Shown: positions 37,265 through 47,890, numbered from the stretch's first letter. The stretch: DNA of 64,000 nt from Rhodobacteraceae bacterium KLH11 (GCA_000158135.1 DS999531.1:332519-396518); one strand, 5' to 3'. Numbers and translations are program-made. Notes: generated by a model not told the origin, from the sequence alone.

Positions 37265-40183
37265 TCAGTTCAGTGCTTCGTTACAGCGCCCGCACACACC
37301 CGGATGCGCATAACGCCCAACATCCGGCAGGATTTTCCAGCACCGCTGACATTTTTCGCCCTCAGCCTTTTCAAAGACTACGCCAACGCCCTCGATCTCG
37401 GGCACGCGGAAGGCCTCAGCCGGGGACGGGTCCGCGGAAACGGTCAGGCCCGATGTGATGCACATGTCATCCACATCAAACGTCGCCAGCAAGGCACGCG
37501 TCTCGGCGTCTTCCACATGCACAACCGGCGCGGCCTCCAGGCTGGATCCGATCACCTTGTCCTGACGCTGAATCTCCAGCGCAGCCGTCACCGCCCGGCG
37601 CACGCGGCGTACCTTGGCCATGTTGGTCTCCAGTTCCTCGTTGCGCCAATCGGCTGGCGTGTCGGGAAAATCAACCAGATGGACCGAGCTGTCATCGCCC
37701 GGGAACCGCTCCAGCCAGACCTCTTCCATGGTGAAAACCAGAACCGGGGCCAGCCAGGTGGTCAGGCGGTGGAACAGAATGTCCAGAACAGTGCGCGCGG
37801 CGCGGCGGCGGTCACTGTCGCCGTCACAATACAGCACGTCCTTGCGGACGTCGAAATAGAACGAAGACAGGTCAACGGTGGCAAAGGTAAACACCGCGCT
37901 GAATACGCCCTGAAAGTCGAACGCGGCATAGCCCCTGCGCACCTGTTCATCAAGATCGGCCAGACGGCTCAGAACCCAACGTTCCAGACGCGGCATATCC
38001 TCGGGCGCAACGCGGTCGGCTTCGGTGAAATCCGCCAGCGAGCCCAGCATGAACCGCATGGTGTTGCGCAGCCGGCGATAGCTGTCGGCGGTGCCTTTCA
38101 GGATTTCCGGGCCAATCCGCTGATCGGCGGTATAGTCGGTCTGGGCCACCCACAGACGCAGGATATCGGCGCCATATTGCTCTACCACTTTTTCCGGCAC
38201 GATGGTGTTACCCAGCGACTTGGACATCTTGTTGCCCTTGGCATCCAGCGTGAAGCCGTGGGTTACAACATTGCGGTACGGCGCACGACCCTTGGTTCCA
38301 CAAGCCTGCAGCATCGACGAATGAAACCACCCGCGGTGCTGGTCGGTACCTTCCATGTAGACATCGGCGATACCATCCTCGGTGCCGTCCTCGCGGTCGC
38401 GCAAAACAAAGGCATGGGTCGAGCCGGAATCGAACCACACATCCAACACATCAAAGACCTGATCGTAGTCGTCGGGGTTGGCGATGCCATCCAGCACCTG
38501 TTCCTTGAACCCGTCGGTGTACCAGATATCTGCGCCATCCTTCTCGAACGCCGCCTTGATGCGGGCGTTGAGGTCTTCGTTGCGCAGCAGGTAATCCGCG
38601 TCGGTGGGCAGAGCACCCTTCTTGGTGAAGCAAGTCAGCGGCACGCCCCAGGCGCGCTGGCGGGACAGAACCCAATCGGGACGCGCCTCGATCATCGAAT
38701 ACAGACGATTGCGGCCGGTCTGCGGGGTCCACTTGACCAACTCGTCGATCGAGCGCAGCGCGCGGGTGCGGATGGTGTCGCCCATCTCGCCCATGCCATC
38801 GTCCAGCTTGCGGTCGACGGACGCAAACCACTGCGGCGTGTTGCGGTAGATGATCGGCGCTTTCGAGCGCCACGAATGCGGATAGCTGTGCTTGATTTTG
38901 CCCCGCGCCAGCAACCCGCCGACCTCGGCCAGCTTGTCGATCACCGCTTTGTTGGCATCTCCTTCGCCGCCCTTCCGGGACAGGATGTATTTGCCGCCAA
39001 AGAACGGCAGATCGGCACGGAAAGAGCCATCGTCCATCACGTTATAGGTGATGACCTGTTCCAACATGCCCAGATCGCGGTAAAGTTCGAATTCCTCCAT
39101 CCCGTGCGACGGCGCACAATGGACAAACCCGGTACCTTCGGTATCGGTCACAAACTCAGCGGCACGGAAGTCACGGATATCGTCCCATTCGCCATTGCCA
39201 CCCTCGGCCCCGGCCAGCGGGTGGGTCAGCTGGATCTTGGCCAGATCCTCCTGCGTCACATCGCACAGGCGGCGATACATCGTATCGTCCAGACGCGCGC
39301 GCGCGAACACATCCGCCGCGCGATCATCGGCCAGCAGATAGCGTTCACCGATCCGCGCCCAGCATTCTTCCGGGCGGCCCGTGACTTCATAGAGACCGTA
39401 GGAGATGTCCTCGCCAAAAACCACGGCCTTATTCGATGGCATGGTCCACGGCGTGGTGGTCCAGATCACCACATAGGCATTGTCCAGCGTGACGTCGCCG
39501 GTGTTCACGACCTTGAACTTCACCCAGATGGTGAAGCTTTCCTTGTCGTGATATTCGACCTCTGCCTCGGCCAGAGCGGTCTTTTCAACCGGTGACCACA
39601 TGACCGGTTTCGAGCCCTGATAGAGCGTGCCGTTCATCAGGAACTTCATGAACTCGTCGGCAATCACCGCCTCGGCATGGTAATCCATGGTGATATACGG
39701 ATCGGGCCAGTTGCCGGTGATGCCCAGACGCTTGAACTCATCGCGCTGGACGTCGATCCAGCCTTCGGCGAACTTGCGGCATTCTTGACGGAAGTCGACG
39801 ATGTTCACCTCATCCTTGTTCTTGCCCTTTTTGCGGTACTGTTCCTCGATCTTCCACTCGATCGGCAGACCGTGGCAATCCCAACCGGGCACATAGCGTG
39901 CATCAAAACCCATCATCTGATGGGACCGCACGATCATGTCCTTGATGGTCTTGTTCAGCGCGTGACCGATATGCAGGTGACCGTTGGCGTAAGGAGGGCC
40001 ATCGTGCAGGGTAAACGGCTTGCGGCCTTCCTTCCCGCGGAGGCGATCATAGACGCCGATCTCCTCCCAGCGCTCCAGCCATGCGGGCTCGCGTTTGGGC
40101 AGGCCCGCGCGCATGGGAAAGTCGGTCTTGGGCAGGTTCAGTGTGTCTTTATAGTCAGGTGTCTGGATCGTGTCGGCGCACAT
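37265..40183 (-). CDS. ileS: Isoleucyl-tRNA synthetase
   Basis: 972 residues. Class I aminoacyl-tRNA synthetase with HLHIGHA (HIGH motif, about 71-74), the editing domain (WTTTPWTMPSN near 245) and KMSKS (about 652-656). A C-terminal zinc finger has CQRCW and CGRC (about residues 943-968). It lies alone, with 165 bases to the DUF2339 gene upstream and no obvious terminator. Confidence 0.98.
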   Translation of the reverse strand: MCADTIQTPDYKDTLNLPKTDFPMRAGLPKREPAWLERWEEIGVYDRLRGKEGRKPFTLHDGPPYANGHLHIGHALNKTIKDMIVRSHQMMGFDARYVPGWDCHGLPIEWKIEEQYRKKGKNKDEVNIVDFRQECRKFAEGWIDVQRDEFKRLGITGNWPDPYITMDYHAEAVIADEFMKFLMNGTLYQGSKPVMWSPVEKTALAEAEVEYHDKESFTIWVKFKVVNTGDVTLDNAYVVIWTTTPWTMPSNKAVVFGEDISYGLYEVTGRPEECWARIGERYLLADDRAADVFARARLDDTMYRRLCDVTQEDLAKIQLTHPLAGAEGGNGEWDDIRDFRAAEFVTDTEGTGFVHCAPSHGMEEFELYRDLGMLEQVITYNVMDDGSFRADLPFFGGKYILSRKGGEGDANKAVIDKLAEVGGLLARGKIKHSYPHSWRSKAPIIYRNTPQWFASVDRKLDDGMGEMGDTIRTRALRSIDELVKWTPQTGRNRLYSMIEARPDWVLSRQRAWGVPLTCFTKKGALPTDADYLLRNEDLNARIKAAFEKDGADIWYTDGFKEQVLDGIANPDDYDQVFDVLDVWFDSGSTHAFVLRDREDGTEDGIADVYMEGTDQHRGWFHSSMLQACGTKGRAPYRNVVTHGFTLDAKGNKMSKSLGNTIVPEKVVEQYGADILRLWVAQTDYTADQRIGPEILKGTADSYRRLRNTMRFMLGSLADFTEADRVAPEDMPRLERWVLSRLADLDEQVRRGYAAFDFQGVFSAVFTFATVDLSSFYFDVRKDVLYCDGDSDRRRAARTVLDILFHRLTTWLAPVLVFTMEEVWLERFPGDDSSVHLVDFPDTPADWRNEELETNMAKVRRVRRAVTAALEIQRQDKVIGSSLEAAPVVHVEDAETRALLATFDVDDMCITSGLTVSADPSPAEAFRVPEIEGVGVVFEKAEGEKCQRCWKILPDVGRYAHPGVCGRCNEALN

Positions 40184-40347
40184 TTGGGGCGTCCTTTGGA
40201 TGATCTGGTCGTATTAGGATCGAAGCGGTCGGTGCGAAATCTCAAACACCTTTGCCCGGCGTCTCAGAGGGTCAGAGCGCCGGGGATATAATTCGAATAA
40301 TGATGGCCAGACGGTCATACATGGCCGCGCTTATAGGACGCCCACGC

Positions 40348-43053
40348 CTAATGGTCCAGAGGTTCCGGGCCTTGCGGCGAATGGCGCAGTTTGGCCCAGC
40401 GGTTCAGCCAGGCCAGACCGGCCAGTGCCAGCCCCAAGGCCAGCAGCGAGAACACCCGGATCAGACCGCCCAGACCGGCGATATCGATCAGGAACACCTT
40501 GGCGACGGCCAGCCCGATCACCCCAAGCCCCGCCTTGCGCAGCAGGTCTGATTGACCGGCCAGAGACTGATAGAACAGCACCGCCCCGACCACCAGCAAG
40601 GTGAGTGTATAGGTATAAAGCTCGGGCTGGGTGACGCCATTGGCCTCATACATGCCACCTGCCCCCTGCCAGAAATGGCGGATCGCCAATCCCAGCCATA
40701 TCGCCGCCAGAACAACGGCCACACCGCAGCTGACCCGTCGCAACAGCACAGGCGCCGAGGGAACACGCCAGGCCGAGAAGCCAAGGACCAGCGCGGGCAA
40801 CAGGTATGCCACTGCAAGAGTGTTCAGGATCGCAGGTCCCAGCACCGGATCGGCCCATGGGGTCAGCAGCGGGTTGGCCTCTGACAACGCCTGCGCCAGC
40901 CGAACCCCGCCATGCGCCGCAAAGACCGCGGCCAGCAGATAGCGGGCATAGTTCAGCTTGCCGCCCAGCGCGAACCGCTGCACCTGCGCAGCGGCCAACA
41001 GCAGCCAGATCACAGCCAGCAGCCCCAATCCCCAATGGCTGTCGGTGGCTCCACCTTCGCCAAAGCTCTCCAACCAGCGCAACAGCAAGAGGGATAGCAA
41101 TATCCCGCCCGTCGCCCAGGCTGCGCTTTCCAGCAGCAAAGCCGCGACAGGGCGATCCAGAGGTTTCAGCAAGGCCCACCCGGCAATAAACCCAACGGTC
41201 GATGCCCCGTAGACCAGTGTCATTTCACCCAAAGGCGCGGTGCCCGCCCATTCGAGGCCGGGATCAAGCACAAGGCGCGCGGTCACGGTGAAGACGCCCG
41301 CCCAGATGAACCAGCCCATCGGCGGCAATTCGAAACGCCGGTCCAGAGCAGCGGCCACAACAACCATAGCGACCAGAGCAACCGTCAGCGCAGCCGCGCT
41401 GAGAACGATGATGCAGGCGAAACTGAGACATGAAAGCGCCGACAAGGTTGCCAGCGCGGTGCGCATCCGGTTGTCTCCATCAACCCGCGCGAACCGTTCC
41501 GCCATGGCAACCATCATCGCACCCAGCGCGACGGCATGCAGCGCCCACGGGTAAGCCCCGATCACATCAGCGGGATGCCAGCCGACCTCAAGCGCGATGG
41601 CCAGGATGGGGGCAAATAGAGCCGCGGCCCCGGCCCAGACCACGGCATAACGCCCGGCCTGAAAGGATCGCCAGGCCGCAAGCAACGTGATCAACGCACC
41701 CAATGCGACCAGAAGGGTGGCGCTCCATGGGTAATCGGCCTCGGCAGTTTCGGCGTAGGTATCGGCAAAGCGGCGCAACACTGCGCCATTGTCCAGCCCA
41801 TGAACCAGAACGAACCAGATCAGGCCCAGCGCAGGCAGCACAGTCACATCCTGCAGGGCGCGTGCCGCTTTGGCCCAAAGGATCAGCGACATTACCAGAG
41901 CCGAGAGCAGGATAACGCCCAACCAGAACTCGGCGGTGGAATCGGCCCAATGCAACGACAGGATCACCGAAGTGGCAAGAACCGCACCAAAGGCCAAACG
42001 GGTTGGAAATTCCGGCCATGAATCACCCTTCTTGCGCCGGATCACCTCGGTGAGCATCGGGCCGCTGTGATCTGGCAGAATACGCCGCACGGGGATCGTT
42101 ATGGCAATCAACGCAAGCGCTGTGACGCAGACCAGATATTGCGCCTCGGTCATGGGCGAGGACAAGACCAGCAGAAACGCCGCGCCATAGGCGCTTGCAA
42201 GCGTCAGCACGGAAATCCACGCCCAGCGCCGGACCGTATCGATGCCCAGACCCAGCACCGTGATCACGAAGAAATACCCATAGAGCCAGCCCGGATCGTC
42301 AGACGACCCGCCCACGACAAACGGGGCGGCAAAAGCCCCGATCAGGCCCACAGCGGCCAGCAACGGGCCGTGGAACCACCCAAGCACCAGCCCGATCAGC
42401 GCGATCACGACCATACCGGCCAATGCGCTCTCGGGTCCGATCAGATCATAAAGCTGGCGCGCCGCCAGCACCCCTCCGAACAATGTGACCAGACCAGCAC
42501 CCGAGAAAACTGATGGGAGGTACGCAGCAGAGGAGGTCTCATCATCCCCAAAGCGGCGGCGCACGATCTCACCCGCACCGATCAGCGTCGCGCCAAAAGC
42601 AAGCGCCGCAATGACCCGCGCGGTGGGCGGCAAGAGCCCGTTCTCAACCCCGTATTGCACCAGGAATATCCCGGCCAGCGCCAATGAAAGCGCTGAGACG
42701 GCATAGAACCAGTTCTCGCGCAGCCACGCGCCCAACGCGGCAAAGCGATCTTCGCGAAAGACAATGGTGGCCCGAGGGTCATCAACCTTCGGTGCCTGCT
42801 GCGGGCGGTGTGATGGCTTCTCATCAGCGTGTTGTGCGGCCTTTGCCCAAGGCGCGGGTTTGGCCGCGATTTCCATGGGGGCCGGTCCGGATTGTTCCGG
42901 TGCCGTGGCTGCGGCATCAGGCAATTGTCCGGCAAACTGCCGCTCAAGCTGTTCCACCCGCTTGCGCAGCTTCGACTGGCCAATCAGCAGCGCAATGATC
43001 GAGACGGGGATGGCCAGAACGATCAGGCCAATCAGGACGAGCAAGGATTCCAA
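40348..43053 (-). CDS. DUF2339 large multi-pass membrane protein
   Basis: 901 residues. A short N-terminal helix and coiled stretch (SKLRKRVEQLERQFAG, about 26-42) and a Pro/Ala-rich linker precede about two dozen predicted membrane helices from ~110 to 890. The DUF2339 family is widespread, and its function is unknown. The start is near 43053 (MESLLVLIGLIVLAIP). It is monocistronic here. Confidence 0.82.
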   Translation of the reverse strand: MESLLVLIGLIVLAIPVSIIALLIGQSKLRKRVEQLERQFAGQLPDAAATAPEQSGPAPMEIAAKPAPWAKAAQHADEKPSHRPQQAPKVDDPRATIVFREDRFAALGAWLRENWFYAVSALSLALAGIFLVQYGVENGLLPPTARVIAALAFGATLIGAGEIVRRRFGDDETSSAAYLPSVFSGAGLVTLFGGVLAARQLYDLIGPESALAGMVVIALIGLVLGWFHGPLLAAVGLIGAFAAPFVVGGSSDDPGWLYGYFFVITVLGLGIDTVRRWAWISVLTLASAYGAAFLLVLSSPMTEAQYLVCVTALALIAITIPVRRILPDHSGPMLTEVIRRKKGDSWPEFPTRLAFGAVLATSVILSLHWADSTAEFWLGVILLSALVMSLILWAKAARALQDVTVLPALGLIWFVLVHGLDNGAVLRRFADTYAETAEADYPWSATLLVALGALITLLAAWRSFQAGRYAVVWAGAAALFAPILAIALEVGWHPADVIGAYPWALHAVALGAMMVAMAERFARVDGDNRMRTALATLSALSCLSFACIIVLSAAALTVALVAMVVVAAALDRRFELPPMGWFIWAGVFTVTARLVLDPGLEWAGTAPLGEMTLVYGASTVGFIAGWALLKPLDRPVAALLLESAAWATGGILLSLLLLRWLESFGEGGATDSHWGLGLLAVIWLLLAAAQVQRFALGGKLNYARYLLAAVFAAHGGVRLAQALSEANPLLTPWADPVLGPAILNTLAVAYLLPALVLGFSAWRVPSAPVLLRRVSCGVAVVLAAIWLGLAIRHFWQGAGGMYEANGVTQPELYTYTLTLLVVGAVLFYQSLAGQSDLLRKAGLGVIGLAVAKVFLIDIAGLGGLIRVFSLLALGLALAGLAWLNRWAKLRHSPQGPEPLDH

Positions 43054-43154
43054 CCGACATCTCCTGACAGGAATGGTCAGAGCTTACCCCCGGAAAGGGT
43101 CGGTTAAAAGTCGGGAATTCCGTGCAAATATCATGTGTTGCCTGGGCTTCCGGC

Positions 43155-43634
43155 TTAGAAAACCGCAATATCCGGGCGCGCCAGCATCAGCCAGAGGATT
43201 AGCAGCACTGCGGCAAAGGCCGGAACGCCACAGGCCAACCAGATGCGAAACAACCGGCCATATGCCGGCGGCAATTCCACCCCCGAAACAGCCGCTTGCG
43301 CTGCATAGTTGCGCAGCCTGACCTGTATCCAGACCACCGGAAGCCAGAACACTCCAGTCAACACGTAAAGCAGCAAGGACAGCGCGATCCAGCCTTCGGT
43401 CAGTGACCAACCCAAACGCCAGGCCAGCAGCGCACCGGTTACCGGCTGCAAAACAACCGCAGTCGCCGTGAAGAGCATATCCGCCAGAACCACGATCCGC
43501 GCCGTATGGGCGATGATACGCGCATCAGCCGTTCGGTGCGCCATCAGCATGAAGAACGCGATCCCCGCACCGGTGCCCAGCAAGACACACGCACCGATCA
43601 CGTGCAACCAGCGCAGGATCAGATCCGGGTCCAT
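43155..43634 (-). CDS. DUF2269 integral membrane protein
   Basis: 159 residues from the ATG at 43634. Four membrane helices (about 5-28, 45-65, 75-100, 130-152) match DUF2269. The start overlaps the stop of the restored SDR-DoxX frame by one base (TGATG), so the pair were probably translationally coupled before the frameshift. Similar pairs of NAD-binding/DoxX and DUF2269 genes are found in other proteobacteria, from memory. Function unknown. Confidence 0.85.
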   Translation of the reverse strand: MDPDLILRWLHVIGACVLLGTGAGIAFFMLMAHRTADARIIAHTARIVVLADMLFTATAVVLQPVTGALLAWRLGWSLTEGWIALSLLLYVLTGVFWLPVVWIQVRLRNYAAQAAVSGVELPPAYGRLFRIWLACGVPAFAAVLLILWLMLARPDIAVF

Positions 43635-44952
43635 CAACGGCTCTCTAACATGGGGCGGGCGATCAGCGACAGCACAAGCGCGGGCAAAACCTTGACCAGC
43701 GGCCCCAGCGGATCAAGCCACAGGCCGGGTACCGTCACCGTAGCAGCGATCAAATAGAACAGGCCACAGACGCCTGTAGCAAGCAGACTCTGGCAGCCCA
43801 CGGCCGCCACAGAACAGCCAGACCCAGCGCGATATCAACCAGAGACCAGAGGATCACATTCGTATGCGCCATCCCATCTGACCAACCACTGCGGGTCAGG
43901 ATTTCAGACGCCTGAGACAGACCGATCAGACCAAAGACACCCGACAGCAGCCAAAACAGGCTGAGCACGCCCACCACAGCTGGCATAAGCAGCGTCATCC
44001 GCGCCGCCAGCCGGTGTTCGCGGGCACAGATCAGGCTTGCATAAATCTCATCCAACCCGGCCAGCGAGCGGCCCGTCGCACCCCGGTAAGGCTCCGGATC
44101 GCCGGTCACGCCCTGCGTCATGACCGTCATCGCTGTTGTCCGCAGGGGCGAGCGCCAACCAAGAGAGCCCAGCACATCAGCGGCAGCTGCAACCAGTTTG
44201 ATCACCGGCGGTGGCGCTGTGATCGTAGCCCACGCCGTCGGGAAGCCCAGCCAGCGCCGGGTTACGGCCAAGACCTGAGACAACGGGTGCGGCGCATCTT
44301 CTACAAGATCGTATTCGCCCGATGCCAGATCACCGCATACCGCCTGAGAAACAGCCATACATACATCCTGCATCCCGACGCATTGAACAGGTGTTTCCGG
44401 ATAGGCGACAGGTTGCACGAACGGCACTGCAGCCAACATGCGCAGTAAAGCCGTGCCGCCATAGTCGCTTTGCCCGATGACCAGCCCGGGTCTGAACAGC
44501 CACAAGGCCGCGCCGCTGGCACGCAAGGCCACATCGCCCTCGGCCTTGGTCCGCATGAACGCTGTCGAAGCATCCGGTTCGGCCCCGATTGCCGAGATCT
44601 GAACGATTGCCACCCCTGCCTCGGCGCAGGCCTCGCCCAAAGCTGCGATAGCCCTATGATGAACCGCGTGCAGATCGTCGTGCCTGCTATCCTGCAACGC
44701 TCCGGCACAGTTCACCACGAACTGGATGCCCTCCAACATCGTGCTCCAGTCTGCGACTGTTGTGAGGTCTCGCAGATCACCACGCACCAACGCGACCCCG
44801 GGCAGCACACGCTGCGCAGTTTGCACGTTGCGCACCAGGCCTGTGACGGCCGCCCCGTCTGCCTGCAACGCCCGAATAACCGCAGCGCCGATGAACCCGT
44901 AAGCGCCCAACACCAATACAGTTTTTCCGCTAAGGTCCAAATTCGGCATCAT
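43634..44952 (-). pseudogene. SDR-DoxX fusion gene, C-terminally frameshifted
   Basis: The N-terminal part (about 300 residues) is an atypical short-chain dehydrogenase/NAD(P)-binding protein with VLVLGAYGFIGAAV at residues 12-25. The C-terminal part is a DoxX-like four-helix membrane domain. As read, the frame ends at 43750 after residue 400 (CLLQASVACSI). The -1 frame continues the membrane domain: TGVCGLFYLIAATVTVPG, then DPLGPLVKVLPALVL and LIARPML, ending in a TGA at 43634-43636 that overlaps the DUF2269 ATG by one base. A single-base deletion near 43775-43785, or a sequencing error, explains this. The restored protein would be about 440 residues. Confidence 0.8.
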
Positions 44953-45025
44953 TACCCAAGGCTGTTTTGTTCACCCTAGACCATCCGATCCATTGCTTCA
45001 GCCGGTTTCTTCGGTCTGCGATATG

Positions 45026-46015
45026 TCACGATTTGGAAAACACCCCGCTGAGCGCGCGCTTGATCACTCCCCGGGTCGAGGGCTTATGGCGGGCCGAGAA
45101 CGGCAGCGGACGGCAGACCTCCATCGCGGCCACGCCAACACGGGCTGTCAGCGCGCCATTCACCAGCCCTTCGCCAAAACGGCGCGAAAGCTTGCTGAGG
45201 ACCGAGCCACCAAGGATGGGTTCAAGCAGATCGTCACCAACTGCCACGGCCCCGGTCGCGACCAGATGCACGAAAACCGCGCGGGTCAGGCGCCAACTGC
45301 CCAGAAACCCCGCGCGGCCACCGTAAATCTCGGCGATACGCCGGATCATCCGCAATGAACTTGCCAGCGCCGTCACCACGTCCGCCATTGCCAGCGGCAC
45401 CAGCGCCGTCACGGTTGCGACCTGCCGGGCGGCGGCCTCAACCTCGCGGCTGGCGGCGGTGTCGAGCGGGGCCAGAAGCTCGTCTTCGGCAAGCGTAAAC
45501 AGGGTTACCGCGTCGAATTGCTCGCCCATACGGTCCACCAACCGGTCACGGCCCCAGCGGGTTTCCTCGCGCCCTTGATAGAACGCAATCAGCCGATTGG
45601 TGACCGCACGCGCCTGTGACAGGTTGTCTTCACCCAAGGCCGTGTCGGCTGCGTGGCGCAACCCGTCCACGCGGGACAGGCGGCTGATCGCCGCCAGTTC
45701 GCGCAGGGCGATGATCAGCGCAACCAGCAACAGTGCGGTGATCAGCCCGACGACGACCCACCCCAGCAGCGGCGCGCGGTCCAGCAGCGAGATCGCGAAA
45801 TCCCAGGCCGCGACCGAAACCACCGCGCTGATGACCGCAAGGGCAAGCCCCCAGAACCAGCGCGACAGAGCCGAAGGCTTGCCCGCAGCAAACCGCACTG
45901 CTGCTTGCATCGCCTGCCCTTGCGGCGGCGTGATATCCGGCACCGGTGGCGCAGACGCGACATCCGCGGCAGGCGTGTCGTCTTCAAGGTCGATCAGGAC
46001 CGGCCCCTTAGCCAT
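45026..46015 (-). CDS. YcjF/DUF697 (TIGR01620-like) membrane protein
   Basis: 329 residues from the ATG at 46015 (MAKGPVLIDLEDD). After an acidic N-terminus, two membrane helices (about 65-85 and 96-118) precede a charged helical region and the DUF697 domain (about 150-320, with SRLSRVDGLRHAADTALG and ILGGSVLSKLSRRFGEG). In E. coli YcjF is paired with the ATPase YcjX in the psp-regulated stress operon. Here the YcjX gene is two genes upstream, so the pair is conserved but interrupted. Its start overlaps the acetyltransferase gene by 8 bases. Confidence 0.85.
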   Translation of the reverse strand: MAKGPVLIDLEDDTPAADVASAPPVPDITPPQGQAMQAAVRFAAGKPSALSRWFWGLALAVISAVVSVAAWDFAISLLDRAPLLGWVVVGLITALLLVALIIALRELAAISRLSRVDGLRHAADTALGEDNLSQARAVTNRLIAFYQGREETRWGRDRLVDRMGEQFDAVTLFTLAEDELLAPLDTAASREVEAAARQVATVTALVPLAMADVVTALASSLRMIRRIAEIYGGRAGFLGSWRLTRAVFVHLVATGAVAVGDDLLEPILGGSVLSKLSRRFGEGLVNGALTARVGVAAMEVCRPLPFSARHKPSTRGVIKRALSGVFSKS

Positions 46016-46463
46016 CACTTTCCTCCTGACGTTTCCAGACATATTTGATGTCCGGCAGGTTCTCATCATTATCGGCCCCGTCGCTGCGCGCCACCTCGGT
46101 AAAGCCGTTGCGTTCGTAGAACCGGCAGGCCGGGTGATTGGCCTGAAAGGCAAACAGGCTGAGCTCGGGCCGTTCGACCTTGGCACGATCCAGCAGTTTC
46201 CGGCCAATCCCCTGACCCCGCGCAGAAACAGTCAGGTAGAGCGATTGAACCTCGGCCTCGTTGAGCGCCAGAAACCCGACCACGCCCTGCTGCGTTTCAG
46301 CCACGGTGACCCAGCCCAGATCAATCATCCGGCCACAGAATGCGATGGTTTCAGCTTGCGAATAAAGCTCAGGCATCCAGTCGTTTTCGCGCGCAAACCC
46401 ATGCAGGATCGCTCCGGTTGCTCCGGCATCGGTGCTGCGCGCCGGGCGAAGTACGGCAGTCAC
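46008..46463 (-). CDS. GNAT-family N-acetyltransferase
   Basis: 151 residues. GNAT fold with the acetyl-CoA binding block SLYLTVSARGQGIGRKLLDRAK (about 74-95; RGQGIG is the pyrophosphate-binding Q/RxxGxG/A motif) and a C-terminal FYERNGFTEV typical of the family. The substrate is unknown. It is inserted between ycjX (4-base overlap) and the DUF697 gene (8-base overlap), so it is part of this operon. Confidence 0.9.
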   Translation of the reverse strand: MTAVLRPARSTDAGATGAILHGFARENDWMPELYSQAETIAFCGRMIDLGWVTVAETQQGVVGFLALNEAEVQSLYLTVSARGQGIGRKLLDRAKVERPELSLFAFQANHPACRFYERNGFTEVARSDGADNDENLPDIKYVWKRQEESDG

Positions 46464-47890
46464 AGCCGATCTCCGATCAGGAACTGTGCGGCCCTGTCCA
46501 GCCGGATATGCGGCGGTCCGTCGCCGGGGTTCAGCGTCAGATGCGCAGGTGCAAAGGCCATATTGCCATAGTCCTCGCCCAGCCAGCCCAACGCGCCCTT
46601 GCGGGCAGGACCAAGCAGATGCGCCGGATCTTCGGGCAAATCACCGGGGTAGAAAGCGGCCTGCTTACCGCTTTCGAGCACGGTGCCGCGCACGCAGGGC
46701 AAGTCCACCCCGTCATGGCTGCGCATCTCTTCCGTGGTGGCACGCAGGGCCGCCAGCGACAGAGCCGCCGTTTCGGCCCCGGCAAAGCGTGCACGGTCAC
46801 GGGCGTCGCGGGTCAGTGCCTCGATAATCGCTGTCAGGCGAGGGTGCTGCAGGTGGTGAAGGTGATCGGCCTTGGTTGCGGCAAACAGGATACGCTCAAC
46901 CCGTTTGCCCAGCAGCAGCCTGTTCAGCCAGGCATTGCGACCCGGGCGAAAGGCCGACAGAATATCAGCCATCGCCCGGCGCATATCCTCGACCGCCTGC
47001 GGACCTTTGTGGATCGCCCCCAACGCATCGACCAGAACGATCTGACGATCAATCCGGGCGAAGTGATCGCGGAAAAAGGGTTTGACCACCTGCGATTTAT
47101 AAGCCTCGTAACGCCGCTCCATCTCGCGATGCAGCGAGCGGCGGCGCGACGCCCCGGACACCGGCAGTGGCGCGAAAGTCAGCACCGGCGATCCGGCGAG
47201 ATCCCCCGGCAGCAGAAACCGGCCCGGGGTGCAATCGTAAAAGCCCGCGTCGCGTGCGGCGTTCAGGTAATCGGTAAACCCCCGGGCCAGATCTTGGGCT
47301 GCGGGTTCGTCATGCGCCGCTGTCGGATCAATCGAGCCTGCACTGGCCAGAAACGCCGTGGCCTGCGGGCGGTCAGCAATATGTTCCAGAGTATCCCGTG
47401 ACCAGTCCTCGTAGGATTTATCCAGCAGAGCCAGATCCAGCAGCCACTCACCGGGATAATCCACGATGTCCAGATGCAGCGTGCGCGGCCCCTGCAACCC
47501 CGAAAGCAGACCTGCAGGCTGGACCTTGAAGGACAGGCGCAGTTCCGACACGGCGCGCGTGCTGTCCGGCCAATGCGGTGTGGGACCGGTGAGCGCGGAC
47601 AGGTGGGATTCGAAATCGAACCGGGGCACCGTATCATCGGGTTGCGGCTGCAGATAGCTGGCGGTGATCCGCCCTTCTTGCTGCGCCACAAGGCCGGTCA
47701 TCCGGCCCCGGTCCAGCAGGTTGGCCACCAGCGATGTAATGAACACGGTCTTGCCTGACCGCGCCAGTCCCGTGACGCCAAGCCGGATGACCGGCTCGAA
47801 AAACGTCTCGGACACGCGGTCGCCCACGGATTCGACACCGCGCACCAGACTGTCTGCCAATGATGAGATGACCAAGCTGTCGCCCCGCAA
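46460..47890 (-). CDS. ycjX: YcjX family GTPase/ATPase (DUF463)
   Basis: 476 residues from 47890; a start at 47872 (VISSLADSL) is also possible. The P-loop GLARSGKTVFITSL lies at about residues 39-52. The region SYEDWSRDTLEHIADRP and DYPGEWLLDLALLDKSYE match YcjX. YcjX is a stress-induced P-loop NTPase of unknown function, encoded in E. coli with YcjF. It is divergent from truA with a 93-base gap that may hold both promoters. Confidence 0.9.
   Translation of the reverse strand: MRGDSLVISSLADSLVRGVESVGDRVSETFFEPVIRLGVTGLARSGKTVFITSLVANLLDRGRMTGLVAQQEGRITASYLQPQPDDTVPRFDFESHLSALTGPTPHWPDSTRAVSELRLSFKVQPAGLLSGLQGPRTLHLDIVDYPGEWLLDLALLDKSYEDWSRDTLEHIADRPQATAFLASAGSIDPTAAHDEPAAQDLARGFTDYLNAARDAGFYDCTPGRFLLPGDLAGSPVLTFAPLPVSGASRRRSLHREMERRYEAYKSQVVKPFFRDHFARIDRQIVLVDALGAIHKGPQAVEDMRRAMADILSAFRPGRNAWLNRLLLGKRVERILFAATKADHLHHLQHPRLTAIIEALTRDARDRARFAGAETAALSLAALRATTEEMRSHDGVDLPCVRGTVLESGKQAAFYPGDLPEDPAHLLGPARKGALGWLGEDYGNMAFAPAHLTLNPGDGPPHIRLDRAAQFLIGDRL

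Noticed and set aside
37304..39595. A 763-codon open frame on the plus strand
   Set aside because: It is antisense to ileS, which has all synthetase motifs. The antisense product has no known domain.
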